Assembly (NCBI GenBank): GCA_036272915.1
Contig: DATAXV010000081.1
Span: 1-30,997 of the forward strand
From: DATAXV01 sp036272915
GTDB taxonomy: Bacteria; Chloroflexota; Dormibacteria; Dormibacterales; Dormibacteraceae
Reading direction: 5' to 3'
Length of the DNA stretch: 30,997 nt
Shown here: one piece after another, positions 8,489 to 15,993 of the stretch
Layout: each line of letters starts with the position of its first letter
Numbering within the stretch: the stretch's first letter is position 1
Position numbers and translations under genes: made by a program
The notes under the pieces: generated by a model
What the model was told of the DNA's origin: nothing
The model's input: only the letters and a program-made list of their open reading frames with translations
Databases searched by the model: none

Positions 8489-9058
8489 GTGTCGAGGTCA
8501 CCGTCAACGGCGGGCGCCTGGCTCTTCCCGGCCCTGGTCGCGGGACAGGCGGCCCTGCGCCTGGTCGAGCTCGGGGTCTCGGCCCGCAACGAGCGCCGGA
8601 CCAGCGGTGAGCGGGCCGCCGCCTCCCGCTATCCACTGATGGTCGCGGCCCACTGCGCACTCTTCGCCGCGCCCCTGATCGAGGTCCGCCTGCGCCGGCG
8701 GACGCGGTTCGATGCGCGCTGGGCGGGCCTCCTCGTCGCCACCAACGCGCTGCGCTGGTGGGTGATCGCCACCCTCGGGCGGCGCTGGAACACCCGTGCC
8801 ATCGTCCCCGGGGATCTGACGCCGGCGACCGACGGACCATACCGGTTCGTCCGCCACCCCAACTACATCGCCGTGGCGCTCGAGTTCCTGTCCCTTCCCA
8901 TGGCCGGCGGGGCCACGATCTCGGCGCTGGCGCTGAGCCTCCTCGACGCCGCCATCCTCTTCGACCGGATCCGCGAGGAGGAGCGGCTGCTGAGCCGCAA
9001 CCAGGCCTGGCGCCGGGCCTTCGCCCGCCGCGCCCGGCTCATCCCTGGCATCTTCTGA
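8489..9058 (+). CDS. ICMT-family membrane methyltransferase (BpsB/YpbQ-like)
   Basis: A 189-residue integral membrane protein of the isoprenylcysteine carboxyl methyltransferase family. It has several hydrophobic segments and the family signature TDGPYRFVRHPNYIAVALEF (~residues 117-136), followed by a C-terminal EERLL...W...F tract. Known relatives of this size (Bacillus YpbQ/BpsB) lie beside type III polyketide synthases and methylate alkylpyrone products using S-adenosylmethionine. Here the gene is convergent with a type III PKS and the two overlap by 20 bp, supporting the same role. The GTG start at 8489 follows a TAGGAT box. The product may be an O-methylated phenolic lipid or pyrone; the substrate is inferred from context only. 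Confidence 0.85.
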   Translation: MSRSPSTAGAWLFPALVAGQAALRLVELGVSARNERRTSGERAAASRYPLMVAAHCALFAAPLIEVRLRRRTRFDARWAGLLVATNALRWWVIATLGRRWNTRAIVPGDLTPATDGPYRFVRHPNYIAVALEFLSLPMAGGATISALALSLLDAAILFDRIREEERLLSRNQAWRRAFARRARLIPGIF

Positions 9059-10052
9059 CCCGGGCCATCTCCACCGTCACGCCGGGCCCGAAGGCGAGGG
9101 CCAGGCCGTCGCCCCAGGTTTCGGGGAGCGCGTCCAGACAGTAGAGGATCGAGGCCGAGGAGAGGTTGCCGACCGAGTCGAAGACCCGGCGCGAGGAGGC
9201 GAGGGCGCCCTCCCCGAGGTGCAGGGAGCGCTCGACGGCGTCGAAGATGCGGGGCCCGCCGGCGTGGACGGCGTGGAAGCGGGGCGCGTCGCCGGTCCAG
9301 AAGCCGCTGACGGCGTCGGCCAGGCGGTCGCCGATCACGGCCGGGAGGTGGGGGTCGAGGACGACGTGGAAGCCGTCGTCGCGCAGGTCGAAGCCGAGGC
9401 GGCCGGCGCTGTCGGGCAGGAGCCGGCGCGAGGTGCTGACCAGCTCCAGGCCGCCGGGTCGTGGCGCCGAGGCGGTCAGCACCGCGGCGGCGGCGCCGTC
9501 GCCGAAGACCATCGACGCGATCAGGTTGTCGATGGAGCGGTCGTCGGGCTGGAAGCTGAGCGAGCAGAGCTCGACCGCGACCACCAGCACCCGCTCCGAG
9601 GGATGCCCCTCCAGGTGCCGCTGGGCGAGTCCGAGCGCGGTCATGCCGCCCGAGCACCCGAGCTCGGTCAGCGGGATCCGGACGACGTCGTCGCGCATGC
9701 CCAGCCCGGCGACCAGGCGGACGTCCAGGGCGGGGCAGAGGTAGCCGGTGCAGGAGGTGGAGATGACCACGTCGATCTCGTCGGCGGCGATCCCGGCCGC
9801 GGCGAGGGCGGCGGCGCACGCCTCCGCCGCCAGGCGCGGCGCGTGCCGCTGGTAGAGCCGCATCGCCTCGCCCACCGCCCGGGCCCGGAGCAGCTGGTCG
9901 GGCGGCTCGACGCTGTAGCGGGTCACGGGCTGGAGGCTGACCGTGCGCAGCCGGGGGAAGACCCGGCAGAGCAGGTCCGAGGTGCGCTCCGGGTCGAGGC
10001 GGTGCTCGGGGAGGGCGGTGGCGATGGCGGAGATGCTGGCCAATTCCGTCAC
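9039..10052 (-). CDS. Type III polyketide synthase (chalcone synthase-like)
   Basis: A 337-residue homodimer-type ketosynthase that extends an acyl-CoA starter with malonyl-CoA and cyclises the product. The full catalytic triad is visible: Cys133 in TELGCSGGMTALG, His263 in FHAVHAGGP and Asn296 in SVGNLSSAS, plus the C-terminal GPG loop (AFGPGVTVE, ~321). Bacterial enzymes of this kind commonly make alkylpyrones or alkylresorcinols from fatty acyl starters. GTG at 10052 overlaps the stop of the upstream flavoprotein (GTGA), so the two are co-translated. The reading frame is open further upstream to 11303, but that part is a shadow of the flavoprotein gene. The 3' end overlaps the convergent methyltransferase by 20 bp. 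Confidence 0.95.
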   Translation of the reverse strand: MTELASISAIATALPEHRLDPERTSDLLCRVFPRLRTVSLQPVTRYSVEPPDQLLRARAVGEAMRLYQRHAPRLAAEACAAALAAAGIAADEIDVVISTSCTGYLCPALDVRLVAGLGMRDDVVRIPLTELGCSGGMTALGLAQRHLEGHPSERVLVVAVELCSLSFQPDDRSIDNLIASMVFGDGAAAAVLTASAPRPGGLELVSTSRRLLPDSAGRLGFDLRDDGFHVVLDPHLPAVIGDRLADAVSGFWTGDAPRFHAVHAGGPRIFDAVERSLHLGEGALASSRRVFDSVGNLSSASILYCLDALPETWGDGLALAFGPGVTVEMARVRRCQG

Positions 10053-11167
10053 CAGCCGGCGAGGGCGGCGCCGTCGGCCGGGCGCAGCGCGCTCAGGCCC
10101 CGGCTGCCGTCGGCGATCTGCAGCATCCGCTCCAGCGTCTGCGGGTGGCGGGAGATGCCCCTCAGGGCGCGCTGCGCCGCGCGCGGTGATCCGGTCATGG
10201 CGCGAGCCAGCCCCGTCATCAGCCGGCGGCGCCGCCACTGCGCGGCGAAGTAGCGCGCGTAGGCGGGGGCGGCGCCATGGGGGTCGCGCGCCAGCTGGCG
10301 GGCCAGGAAGTCGGCCTGCTCGATGCCCGAGGACATGGCCTCGCCGGTCAGCGGGTCGATGAACCCGGCGGCGTCCCCACAGAGGAAGACCCGGGCTCCG
10401 GCGACCCGCCTCGCCCTGATGCCGAAGGGCCCGGCGCCGCGCAGACCGCCGTTGAGGCGCGCCGCGGCCAGCTCCGGGTGGGCGTCGTCGACGAGGCGCC
10501 GGTACAGCTCCTTGGTGGTCGTGCCCTCGGCGTGGAGACGGGATCTCGCTCCCAGCACCGCGACCAGCAGCTCGTCGGGGCCGGCCGGGGCCAGGTAGGT
10601 CTCGACGCCCTCGAGCAGCGTCACCTCGATCTCCGACCGGCCGTGCCGGGGCGCCTCGAGGTGGCCGACCATCCCGTACCGATCGCAGGCGGGGCCGTCC
10701 TGCTCCCAGCCCATCGCTCTGCGGATCGGTGAGCGCATGCCGTCGGCGGCGACCAGGGTCGCGCACCGGAGCCGGCCCCGATCGGTCTCGACCACCACCG
10801 AGTCGCGGCGGGGGGAGATGGTGCTGACCGCGGTCGGGCCCTCGGCGCCGGCGAGCTCGGCGAGCACGGCGTCGAAGCGGACGCGCCGGACCCCGAAGGC
10901 CGGTCCCGAGAACGCCGCGCTCACCCATCCCCGGTGGGGGAGGCGGTAGCGGACGCCGTCGATGCGGGGGAAGCCGAGACCGGCGAGATCGACGCCGACC
11001 TCGGCGAGGAGCCGGACGCCTCCCGGCATCAGGCCCTCCCCGCACGCCTTGTCGCGCGGGAACGTGGCCCGGTCGACGAGCATCGTCCGCACCCCGAGTG
11101 CCCGGAGCATCAGGGTCAGCGCGCTGCCCACCGGACCGGCGCCGACGACCAGGACCTCGGCGTCCAT
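10049..11167 (-). CDS. Geranylgeranyl-reductase-family FAD oxidoreductase
   Basis: A 372-residue flavoprotein of the geranylgeranyl reductase/PHBH-fold group. It shows the FAD-binding GAGPVG (residues 9-14), the family-typical RDKACGEGLMPGGVRLL stretch (~45-60), and the second FAD motif CGDAAGFIDPLTGEAM (~285-300). Relatives reduce isoprenoid double bonds or hydroxylate aromatic lipids. Position directly before and overlapping the type III PKS suggests it tailors the polyketide lipid, as the flavoprotein of the Streptomyces srs phenolic-lipid operon does. The ATG at 11167 lies 9 nt after a TAGGGT box, so the operon mRNA is probably leaderless. Reduction versus hydroxylation cannot be decided from sequence. 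Confidence 0.88.
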   Translation of the reverse strand: MDAEVLVVGAGPVGSALTLMLRALGVRTMLVDRATFPRDKACGEGLMPGGVRLLAEVGVDLAGLGFPRIDGVRYRLPHRGWVSAAFSGPAFGVRRVRFDAVLAELAGAEGPTAVSTISPRRDSVVVETDRGRLRCATLVAADGMRSPIRRAMGWEQDGPACDRYGMVGHLEAPRHGRSEIEVTLLEGVETYLAPAGPDELLVAVLGARSRLHAEGTTTKELYRRLVDDAHPELAAARLNGGLRGAGPFGIRARRVAGARVFLCGDAAGFIDPLTGEAMSSGIEQADFLARQLARDPHGAAPAYARYFAAQWRRRRLMTGLARAMTGSPRAAQRALRGISRHPQTLERMLQIADGSRGLSALRPADGAALAGW

Positions 11168-11176
11168 CCGCCGGGC

Positions 11177-11182
11177 ACCCTA
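11177..11182 (-). promoter_or_regulatory. -10 box for leaderless flavoprotein-PKS operon
   Basis: TAGGGT on the minus strand ends 9 nt before the ATG at 11167. No ribosome binding site is visible. Confidence 0.45.
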
Positions 11183-11262
11183 CCAGAGCGCGGAGCGGGT
11201 GGAGACGCGCCGGCTCACGACCCACACCGCCGGAGGTCGGAATGGAGGGAAACGTGGGGACC

Positions 11263-11293
11263 TTGACGCGCCGCACGGTGAAGCCGCTATCAT
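11263..11293 (+). promoter_or_regulatory. Promoter of the TetR-monooxygenase operon
   Basis: TTGACG (11263-11268), a 19-bp spacer and TATCAT (11288-11293) face the TetR gene. The predicted start of transcription falls inside the adjacent palindrome. Confidence 0.5.
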
Positions 11294-11296
11294 TCT

Positions 11297-11310
11297 CAAC
11301 CAAGTGGTTG
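11297..11310. promoter_or_regulatory. TetR-type operator
   Basis: CAACCA-AG-TGGTTG is a perfect 6-bp inverted repeat, followed by a further GTTGG. It resembles ACCAA/TTGGT-rich TetR-family operators and lies across the predicted transcription start, so autorepression is likely. Confidence 0.6.
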
Positions 11311-11329
11311 GTTGGTAAGGGTGAAGTCC

Positions 11330-11881
11330 ATGGACGAGCGGAACACGGAGCACTCGGATCGCCGGCAGGGCCTGGTCGAGGGGGCCTTCCGGCTGATCGC
11401 GGAGAGGGGGTTCGAGGGCCTGCGTCTTCGCGACGTCGCCGCCGCGGCGGGCATCGACCACTCGACGCTGCACCACTACTTCTCGACGAAGGAGGATCTG
11501 ATCGCAGAGGTTGTCGACTACGCGACCCGTCGGGCCTGGACCGGCGTGTCCTCCGCGGGCGCGCCGGTCATGGAGATCCGTCAGCGTCTCGAGGTCATGG
11601 CTCGCATGATCGAGGAGCAGCCCAGCCTCTACGTCGTTCTTCGCGAGCTCGATCTCCGCGCCACCCGCGATCCCGCCACCCGCGCCGTCGTCGACGAGCG
11701 CGAGCAGGGCTGGCGGGACGCGCTGACCGGGTTGCTCGGCCAGATCGGCGTGCGCAGCGCGGCCGCCGCCGCCGAGCTGATCATCGCCACCGTCAAAGGC
11801 GCCAGCTTCCGCCCCGACAGCGCGGTGCGCGTGCTCGGGGAGCTCGGCCGGCTGCTGGGCAGACCAGAGGAGAGGAAATGA
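11330..11881 (+). CDS. TetR-family transcriptional regulator
   Basis: A 183-residue regulator with an N-terminal helix-turn-helix (~residues 10-55; LRLRDVAAAAGIDHSTLHHY then FSTKEDL), typical of TetR proteins, and a C-terminal ligand-binding region. I chose ATG at 11330 with AAGGGTGAAG upstream over a GTG at 11312. Its stop overlaps the start of the flavin monooxygenase (ATGA), so it probably represses its own operon through the palindrome at 11297 and is released by the monooxygenase substrate. Ligand unknown. Confidence 0.92.
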   Translation: MDERNTEHSDRRQGLVEGAFRLIAERGFEGLRLRDVAAAAGIDHSTLHHYFSTKEDLIAEVVDYATRRAWTGVSSAGAPVMEIRQRLEVMARMIEEQPSLYVVLRELDLRATRDPATRAVVDEREQGWRDALTGLLGQIGVRSAAAAAELIIATVKGASFRPDSAVRVLGELGRLLGRPEERK

Positions 11882-13209
11882 GCAAGCGCCGGCTTCACGT
11901 TGTGATCGTGGGTGGTGGGATCGGGGGGCTCTGCCTGGCCCAGGGCCTCCGGCGGGCGGGTGTCAGCGTCGCCGTCTACGAGCGGGACGGCACGGCCACC
12001 GGCCGCGAGCAGGGATACCGGGTCCACATCGACCCCACCGGCAGCCGGGCGCTCCACGCCTGCCTGCCGCCGTCACTCTGGAACACGTTCGTCGCCACCG
12101 CCGGCGACCCGGGCACGGCCGGCTTCGGCTTCCTCACCGAGCGGCTGGAGCCCCTGGTCGTGGTCGAGGACGAGATCTTCCGGGGTGGTCTCACCGACCC
12201 GGCCCAGGGCCACCACGCGGTGAGCCGGGTCACCCTGCGCCAGATCCTGCTGGCCGGGCTCGAGGGCGTGGTTCACTTCGGCAAGGAGTTCACCGGCTAC
12301 GAGGTGCAGAGCGACGGTCGCGTCCGCGCCACCTTCACGGACGGGACCGCCGCCGTCGGCGACGTGCTGGTGGGGGCGGACGGCGGCGCCTCCCGCGTGC
12401 GCGGCCAGTACCTGCCCGACGTTCGGCGCGTCGAGGTCGGCGCGACCGGCATCGGCGGCAGGCTGGACCTGAACGATCTGACGCGGTCGTGGCTGCCCTC
12501 TCGCCTCACCGGAGGCATGAACGTCATCCTCGGCCCGCGTGACTTCCTCTTCACTGCGGTCTTCAACCGGCGCCGCTCCAGGGCCGAGGCGCTGGCGCTG
12601 ATCGGCGACGAGGTCCGGGCGGCGGGCCTCGACCCGGACGCGCTGCTCGCGCACCTGGAGCAGCGCGACTACATCCTCTGGGCGTTCATCACCAACAGCG
12701 ACGCCTGCCCGACCGGGGCCTCCGGCCCCGAGCTCCAACGGCTGGTCTCGGGCCGGATGCGGGGCTGGGACCCGGACCTGCGCACGCTGATCGCGGACAC
12801 GCAGCCCGGCGACATCAACGCCTTCCCGTTCCGCACCTCGGTCCGTCCGAAGCCGTGGCCGAGCACGAACGTCACGCTCCTCGGTGACGCCATCCACAGC
12901 ATGACCCCGGCCGGAGGCGTGGGGGCCAACACGGCGTTGCGAGACGCGCTGGTGCTGGGTGAGGCGCTGGCGTCGGCGAACCGCGGCAACACCGACCTCG
13001 TGCCAGCGATCAACGACTATGAGTCGCAGATGCTGAAATACGCCTTCAAGGCCGTCGACCGATCGCTGGGCAACGCCAGGCAGGCCCTGGGCGGCCGGTT
13101 CTCCAGGGTCGGGGCGCGCAGCTTCTTCCGGCTGTGCGGGGCGCTGCCGGCGCTGAGGCGCGCGGTCTTCTCGGACACCTGGACGGAGAGGAGCAACGAG
13201 GCCGCGTAG
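11878..13209 (+). CDS. Class A FAD-dependent monooxygenase
   Basis: A 443-residue PHBH-fold flavoprotein monooxygenase. It has N-terminal GGGIGG (~residues 12-17) for FAD, a GADGGASRVRG (DG motif region, ~165), and the GDAIHSMTPAGGVGAN motif (~335-350). It uses NAD(P)H and O2 to hydroxylate an aromatic or polycyclic substrate. TetR-linked members of this group often act in antibiotic or xenobiotic modification or as tailoring enzymes. The ATG overlaps the TetR stop by 4 nt. It could be a tailoring enzyme for the neighbouring polyketide or an independent detoxification unit; the sequence does not decide. Confidence 0.9.
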   Translation: MSKRRLHVVIVGGGIGGLCLAQGLRRAGVSVAVYERDGTATGREQGYRVHIDPTGSRALHACLPPSLWNTFVATAGDPGTAGFGFLTERLEPLVVVEDEIFRGGLTDPAQGHHAVSRVTLRQILLAGLEGVVHFGKEFTGYEVQSDGRVRATFTDGTAAVGDVLVGADGGASRVRGQYLPDVRRVEVGATGIGGRLDLNDLTRSWLPSRLTGGMNVILGPRDFLFTAVFNRRRSRAEALALIGDEVRAAGLDPDALLAHLEQRDYILWAFITNSDACPTGASGPELQRLVSGRMRGWDPDLRTLIADTQPGDINAFPFRTSVRPKPWPSTNVTLLGDAIHSMTPAGGVGANTALRDALVLGEALASANRGNTDLVPAINDYESQMLKYAFKAVDRSLGNARQALGGRFSRVGARSFFRLCGALPALRRAVFSDTWTERSNEAA

Positions 13210-13235
13210 GCCGGATCCATGGCCAAACCGATACG

Positions 13236-13288
13236 CCGGTGGATGGGTGCTCCCGGTCTCACGAGCGGGGATGGCGTCCATCCACCGG
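13236..13288. repeat. Long inverted repeat after the monooxygenase gene
   Basis: CCGGTGGATGG (13236-13246) and CCATCCACCGG (13278-13288) are perfect 11-bp arms around a 31-nt loop. It fills much of the 116-bp gap before the next gene. It may be a terminator, an mRNA stability element or a protein-binding site; there is no T tract. Confidence 0.55.
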
Positions 13289-13325
13289 AATCCTGGTCTT
13301 CCGCCCGCCTCCCTCTGCTGGCCCG

Positions 13326-13796
13326 ATGACATCCGCCGCGCCGCGCAGCCGTCAGCAGCGGAAGGCCGACACCCTGGCCAGGCTGCAGCAGAAGCTCATC
13401 GACGTCTGGGTCTCGTCGGCCTCCGGCGCTGAGGACGCCGTGCAGCCCTACCTGGTCCCGCTCTCGCTGGCCTGGATCGACGATCGCATCGTCATCGCCC
13501 TGGATGGCGACTCGCGCACCGCCCGCAACATCACCGCCGGCGGCCGTGTGCGGCTCGGCCTGGGCCCGACCCGCGACGTCGTGCTCATCGATGCCGACCT
13601 GGAGCGCGTGACCCCCGCCGCGGAGGCCGACGACGGGCTGGTCGAGCGCTACGTGAGCCAGGCCGGCTGGGATCCACGCAAGGCGGGCGGCGCCTCCGCC
13701 CTCATGCTCCTGCGGCCCCGTCGTATCCAGGCCTGGCGCGAGGTGAACGAGCTCGCCGGCCGGACCCTGATGCGGGAGGGCATCTGGCTCGACTGA
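13326..13796 (+). CDS. Split-barrel (PNPOx-like) flavin/F420-binding protein
   Basis: A 156-residue single-domain protein resembling the pyridoxamine-5'-phosphate oxidase-like split-barrel family. Recognisable parts are the early strand pair YLVPLSLAWIDDRIVIAL, the SRTARNITAGGRVRLGLGPT stretch that normally contacts the flavin or F420 phosphate, and RIQAWREVNELAGRTLMREG near the C-terminus. Such proteins are small cytoplasmic oxidoreductases, often F420- or FMN-dependent, and frequently have unknown substrates. The ATG at 13326 is the best-supported start by homology-like content, but no ribosome binding site or -10 box is clear. The frame is open further upstream, overlapping the monooxygenase. 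Confidence 0.72.
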   Translation: MTSAAPRSRQQRKADTLARLQQKLIDVWVSSASGAEDAVQPYLVPLSLAWIDDRIVIALDGDSRTARNITAGGRVRLGLGPTRDVVLIDADLERVTPAAEADDGLVERYVSQAGWDPRKAGGASALMLLRPRRIQAWREVNELAGRTLMREGIWLD

Positions 13797-13826
13797 CGCC
13801 GGCCCGCCGGGAGCGCGCCCGCGCCA

Positions 13827-13832
13827 TACAGT
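13827..13832 (+). promoter_or_regulatory. -10 box upstream of leader ORF and ubiA-like gene
   Basis: TACAGT ends 6 nt before an ATG at 13839. This predicts a leaderless transcript beginning at that ATG, ahead of the prenyltransferase gene. Confidence 0.4.
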
Positions 13833-13838
13833 GAGGCG

Positions 13839-13916
13839 ATGGCGGACGCCCTCCGGCCCGGGCCGGGTGCCGGCTGGATGATGGGAGAGGGGAGATGGGT
13901 CGGCGCCCCCGCCTGA
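13839..13916 (+). CDS. Possible 25-residue leader peptide
   Basis: ATG 13839 lies 6 nt after TACAGT and opens a 25-codon frame ending at TGA 13914-13916. It overlaps the start of the UbiA-like gene (13895) in a different frame. Ribosomes translating it would pass the GGGAGAGGGGAG tract just before the UbiA ATG, which would suit translational coupling. No similarity is recognised, and it could be a chance frame. Confidence 0.25.
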   Translation: MADALRPGPGAGWMMGEGRWVGAPA

Positions 13917-14731
13917 CCGCTGTCGCGCTGGGCCTGGCCCGCAGCTGCCATCCGGAGCCGGTGATCGCGGTCTCGCTGCTCACCGCCGCCCTGGCCTGGT
14001 CGGCGGGCCGGGGCTGGGGCTCGCTGCTGGTGCTGGCGGCGATCATGACCGGCCAGCTCGGCGTCGGCTGGTCGAACGACTACCTGGACCGCGAGGCGGA
14101 CCGCCGGCGGCGGCGAACCGACAAGCCGCTGGCCACGGGCGGCGTCGCCGCTCGCCTCGTCGGCGCGGCCGCCCTCGCCGCCTTCGCCGCGACCGTCCCC
14201 CTCTCGCTGGCCCTGGGGCCGCTGGCCGCGGCCGCCCATGCTGCCGCCCTGGCCATGGGCGTCGCCTACAACCTCGGCCTCAAGGACCGGCCCTGGAGCG
14301 TGGTCTGCTACGCGGCCGGCTTCGGCCTCCTGCCCGTGATCGTGAGCCTGAGCCTGGACCCGCCCCGACCGGCGCACCTCTGGACCGTCTGCGCGGCCGC
14401 CCTGATCGGCGTCGCCGGGCACTGCACCCAGGTCCTCCGCGACATCCCCGCCGACCGGGCCCAGGGCAGCCGCGGGCTGCCTCAGCTCCTCGGCCGCAGG
14501 TGGGCGACGGTGCTGGCGGGCGGGGCGCTGGTCGGCGCGCTGCTGGCGGTGGCCCTGGGTCGGGGGATGCTCACCGGGCCCGAGCTCGGCATCCTCGCCC
14601 TGGCCCTGGTCGGGACCGGCGCCATCGGGCTGTCGGCATGGTGGAACCGGCCGACGCTGGCCTTCCGGCTGACCATGGGGGTGGCGGCCCTAGCCACCGT
14701 GTCGCTGCTGGCCGGGAACCTCTCGCGCTGA
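13895..14731 (+). CDS. UbiA-family membrane prenyltransferase
   Basis: A 278-residue polytopic membrane protein with the first Asp-rich motif of UbiA prenyltransferases, N61-D62-xx-D65-xxx-D69 (NDYLDREAD), followed by DKPLATGG, and a second motif near residue 190 (RDIPADRAQGSRGLP). About eight to nine hydrophobic segments follow the family pattern. These enzymes attach an isoprenoid diphosphate to an aromatic or other acceptor in the membrane, as in quinone or haem A synthesis. Its location 3 kb from the type III PKS suggests, but does not prove, prenylation of a polyketide-derived aromatic. The first in-frame ATG is used; a purine-rich tract touches it. Confidence 0.9.
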   Translation: MGRRPRLTAVALGLARSCHPEPVIAVSLLTAALAWSAGRGWGSLLVLAAIMTGQLGVGWSNDYLDREADRRRRRTDKPLATGGVAARLVGAAALAAFAATVPLSLALGPLAAAAHAAALAMGVAYNLGLKDRPWSVVCYAAGFGLLPVIVSLSLDPPRPAHLWTVCAAALIGVAGHCTQVLRDIPADRAQGSRGLPQLLGRRWATVLAGGALVGALLAVALGRGMLTGPELGILALALVGTGAIGLSAWWNRPTLAFRLTMGVAALATVSLLAGNLSR

Positions 14732-14739
14732 TCCGTCGA

Positions 14740-14945
14740 GCCGTCGGACCGGGCCGCGCCCTCCAGCGCCGGCGGCGTCCGCTCCGCCCATCCCTCCGGT
14801 GCCTCGTAGAGGCGGATGCCCGCCTCCAGGGCGACGCGCAGGGACCGGAGCCGGGGGCTTGGCCTGGAAGTCCTTGCCCTCGGCCAGCGCGCGGAAGTGG
14901 GCCGCCTGGCTGGCGAAGTAGCCGGCCTCCTGCTCAAGGATCGGC
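14740..14945 (-). pseudogene. C-terminal remnant resembling a Gfo/Idh/MocA oxidoreductase
   Basis: On the minus strand one frame reads EQEAGYFASQAAHFRALAEG followed by KDFQ, then about 30 bases later the sequence continues in a second frame as LRSLRVALEAGIRLYEAPEG. The pattern (acidic, HF...L..GK..., then LRxLxVALEAxxRxxE) resembles the C-terminus of Gfo/Idh/MocA dehydrogenases. A frameshift near 14850 separates the parts, and nothing upstream of about 14945 belongs to it. The identification rests on a short stretch and is tentative. Confidence 0.3.
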
Positions 14946-15264
14946 GTCAGCGGACGCCGGTACCTCGTCGCCGGGCGGCGGCAGGACATGGCGACCGTGG
15001 TCGGAGAGGTGGCACGCGCCGCCGGGGTGCCTGCCCCGCGGCGGGTCCCGGCGCGGGCGGCGCTGATCGCCGCCACCGTCCTCGAGGTGTCGGCCCGGCT
15101 TCGCGGACGAACCCCTCTCACCAACCGGGAGGGGGTGCGCGTGCTCATGCAGGGGACCCGCCGCCGGATGTCGTCGGCCCGCGCCGAGGCGGAGCTGGGG
15201 GTGCGCTTCCGTGCGCTCACCGAGACCATGTCCGACGAGGCCGCCCTCGTACCGGGAGCAGGGA
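14946..15264 (+). pseudogene. C-terminal fragment of an NAD-dependent epimerase/dehydratase (extended SDR)
   Basis: From about 14952 the plus strand reads GRRYLVAG...MATVVGEVARAAGVPAPRR, then ...TPLTNREGVRVLM, then ARAEAELGVRFRALTETMSD. This is the typical C-terminal third of dihydroflavonol-reductase-like extended SDR enzymes. A TAG in frame at 14919 precedes it. The Rossmann N-terminus, the YxxxK catalytic part and any start site are missing. The frame then runs past the normal end into the convergent TetR gene. It is a dead remnant. Confidence 0.6.
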
Positions 15265-15312
15265 ATGCTGCCTCGTGCGGCCGGCGTCGGGGCTCCCGCC
15301 GCCGCCGCCTGA

Positions 15313-15975
15313 TCAGCCGCCGGCCGTCCGGCGCTCCCCGGCCCCCTGCCGATCGCTCGCGCCCAGCGCGCTCTCCACCGCCTCGATGAGCGCGCCACGG
15401 ACGGCGTCGGGTGGAGGCGGGACGTCGACCGCGACCAGGAGCACGTCGAGCGCGGCCGCGATCGCCCCCACGAAGGCGCCGGTCAGCGCCGCCGCGGACG
15501 GGCCGTCCAGCTCGCCGGGGTACGCCTCCACCAGCGCCGCGGCGATGTCGCGCTGAGCGGCGAACTGGGCGGCGTAGGCGCGGCCGGCGACGGCCGGCAC
15601 CGTCGGGATCAGCCTGAGCCGCAGGAGGGCCAGCCGGCCGACCAGCTCGTCGTCGTCCGGGGGAAGGCCGCGGAGCCCGCCGAGCAGCACGTCGACCGGG
15701 CGCTCCCCGGGGCGGCGCTCGCGGATCGCCGCGAGCGCCGCGGCCACCCGATCGTCGGCACGGGGGAAGAGGAGCTCCTCCTTGGAGGCGAAGTAACCGA
15801 AGAACGTTCGGGTTCCGATGTCGGCGGCGGCGGCGATCCCGGCCACCGTGGTCTGGTCGTATCCGTCCCGTTCGAAGAGCTCGACGCCGGCCGCGATCAA
15901 CGCGGCTCGCGTGCGCTCACGCTTGCGCTCACGCAGCGAGGCCGGCGGCTCCGCCGGGCGCGGATCGGTGGTCAC
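15313..15975 (-). CDS. TetR-family transcriptional regulator
   Basis: A 220-residue repressor with a helix-turn-helix at about residues 20-65 (TRAALIAAGVELFERDGYDQ, then TTVAGIAAAADIGTRTFFGY) followed by FASKEELL, all hallmark TetR positions. The GTG start at 15975 lies 6 nt after a minus-strand TACGAT box, so the mRNA is probably leaderless. It is divergent from a flavin monooxygenase, and a perfect inverted repeat (16007-16034) sits over the monooxygenase promoter. It most likely represses that gene and perhaps itself. Ligand unknown. Confidence 0.93.
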   Translation of the reverse strand: MTTDPRPAEPPASLRERKRERTRAALIAAGVELFERDGYDQTTVAGIAAAADIGTRTFFGYFASKEELLFPRADDRVAAALAAIRERRPGERPVDVLLGGLRGLPPDDDELVGRLALLRLRLIPTVPAVAGRAYAAQFAAQRDIAAALVEAYPGELDGPSAAALTGAFVGAIAAALDVLLVAVDVPPPPDAVRGALIEAVESALGASDRQGAGERRTAGG

Positions 15976-15981
15976 CCCGCC

Positions 15982-15987
15982 ATCGTA
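15982..15987 (-). promoter_or_regulatory. -10 box for leaderless TetR transcript
   Basis: TACGAT on the minus strand ends 6 nt before the GTG at 15975. The same hexamer precedes ppc. Confidence 0.5.
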
Positions 15988-15993
15988 CCGCAG

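Larger units (their letters stand above)
14732..15312. other. Gene-poor scar between ubiA-like and TetR genes
   Basis: These 581 bases hold no intact gene. They contain two recognisable C-terminal gene remnants, one on each strand, whose broken 5' ends meet near 14940-14952 (listed separately). Confidence 0.55.

Noticed and set aside
10053..11303. N-terminal extension of the type III PKS frame
   Set aside because: Extra residues are shadow of the flavoprotein; 337 residues from GTG 10052 is the normal family length.
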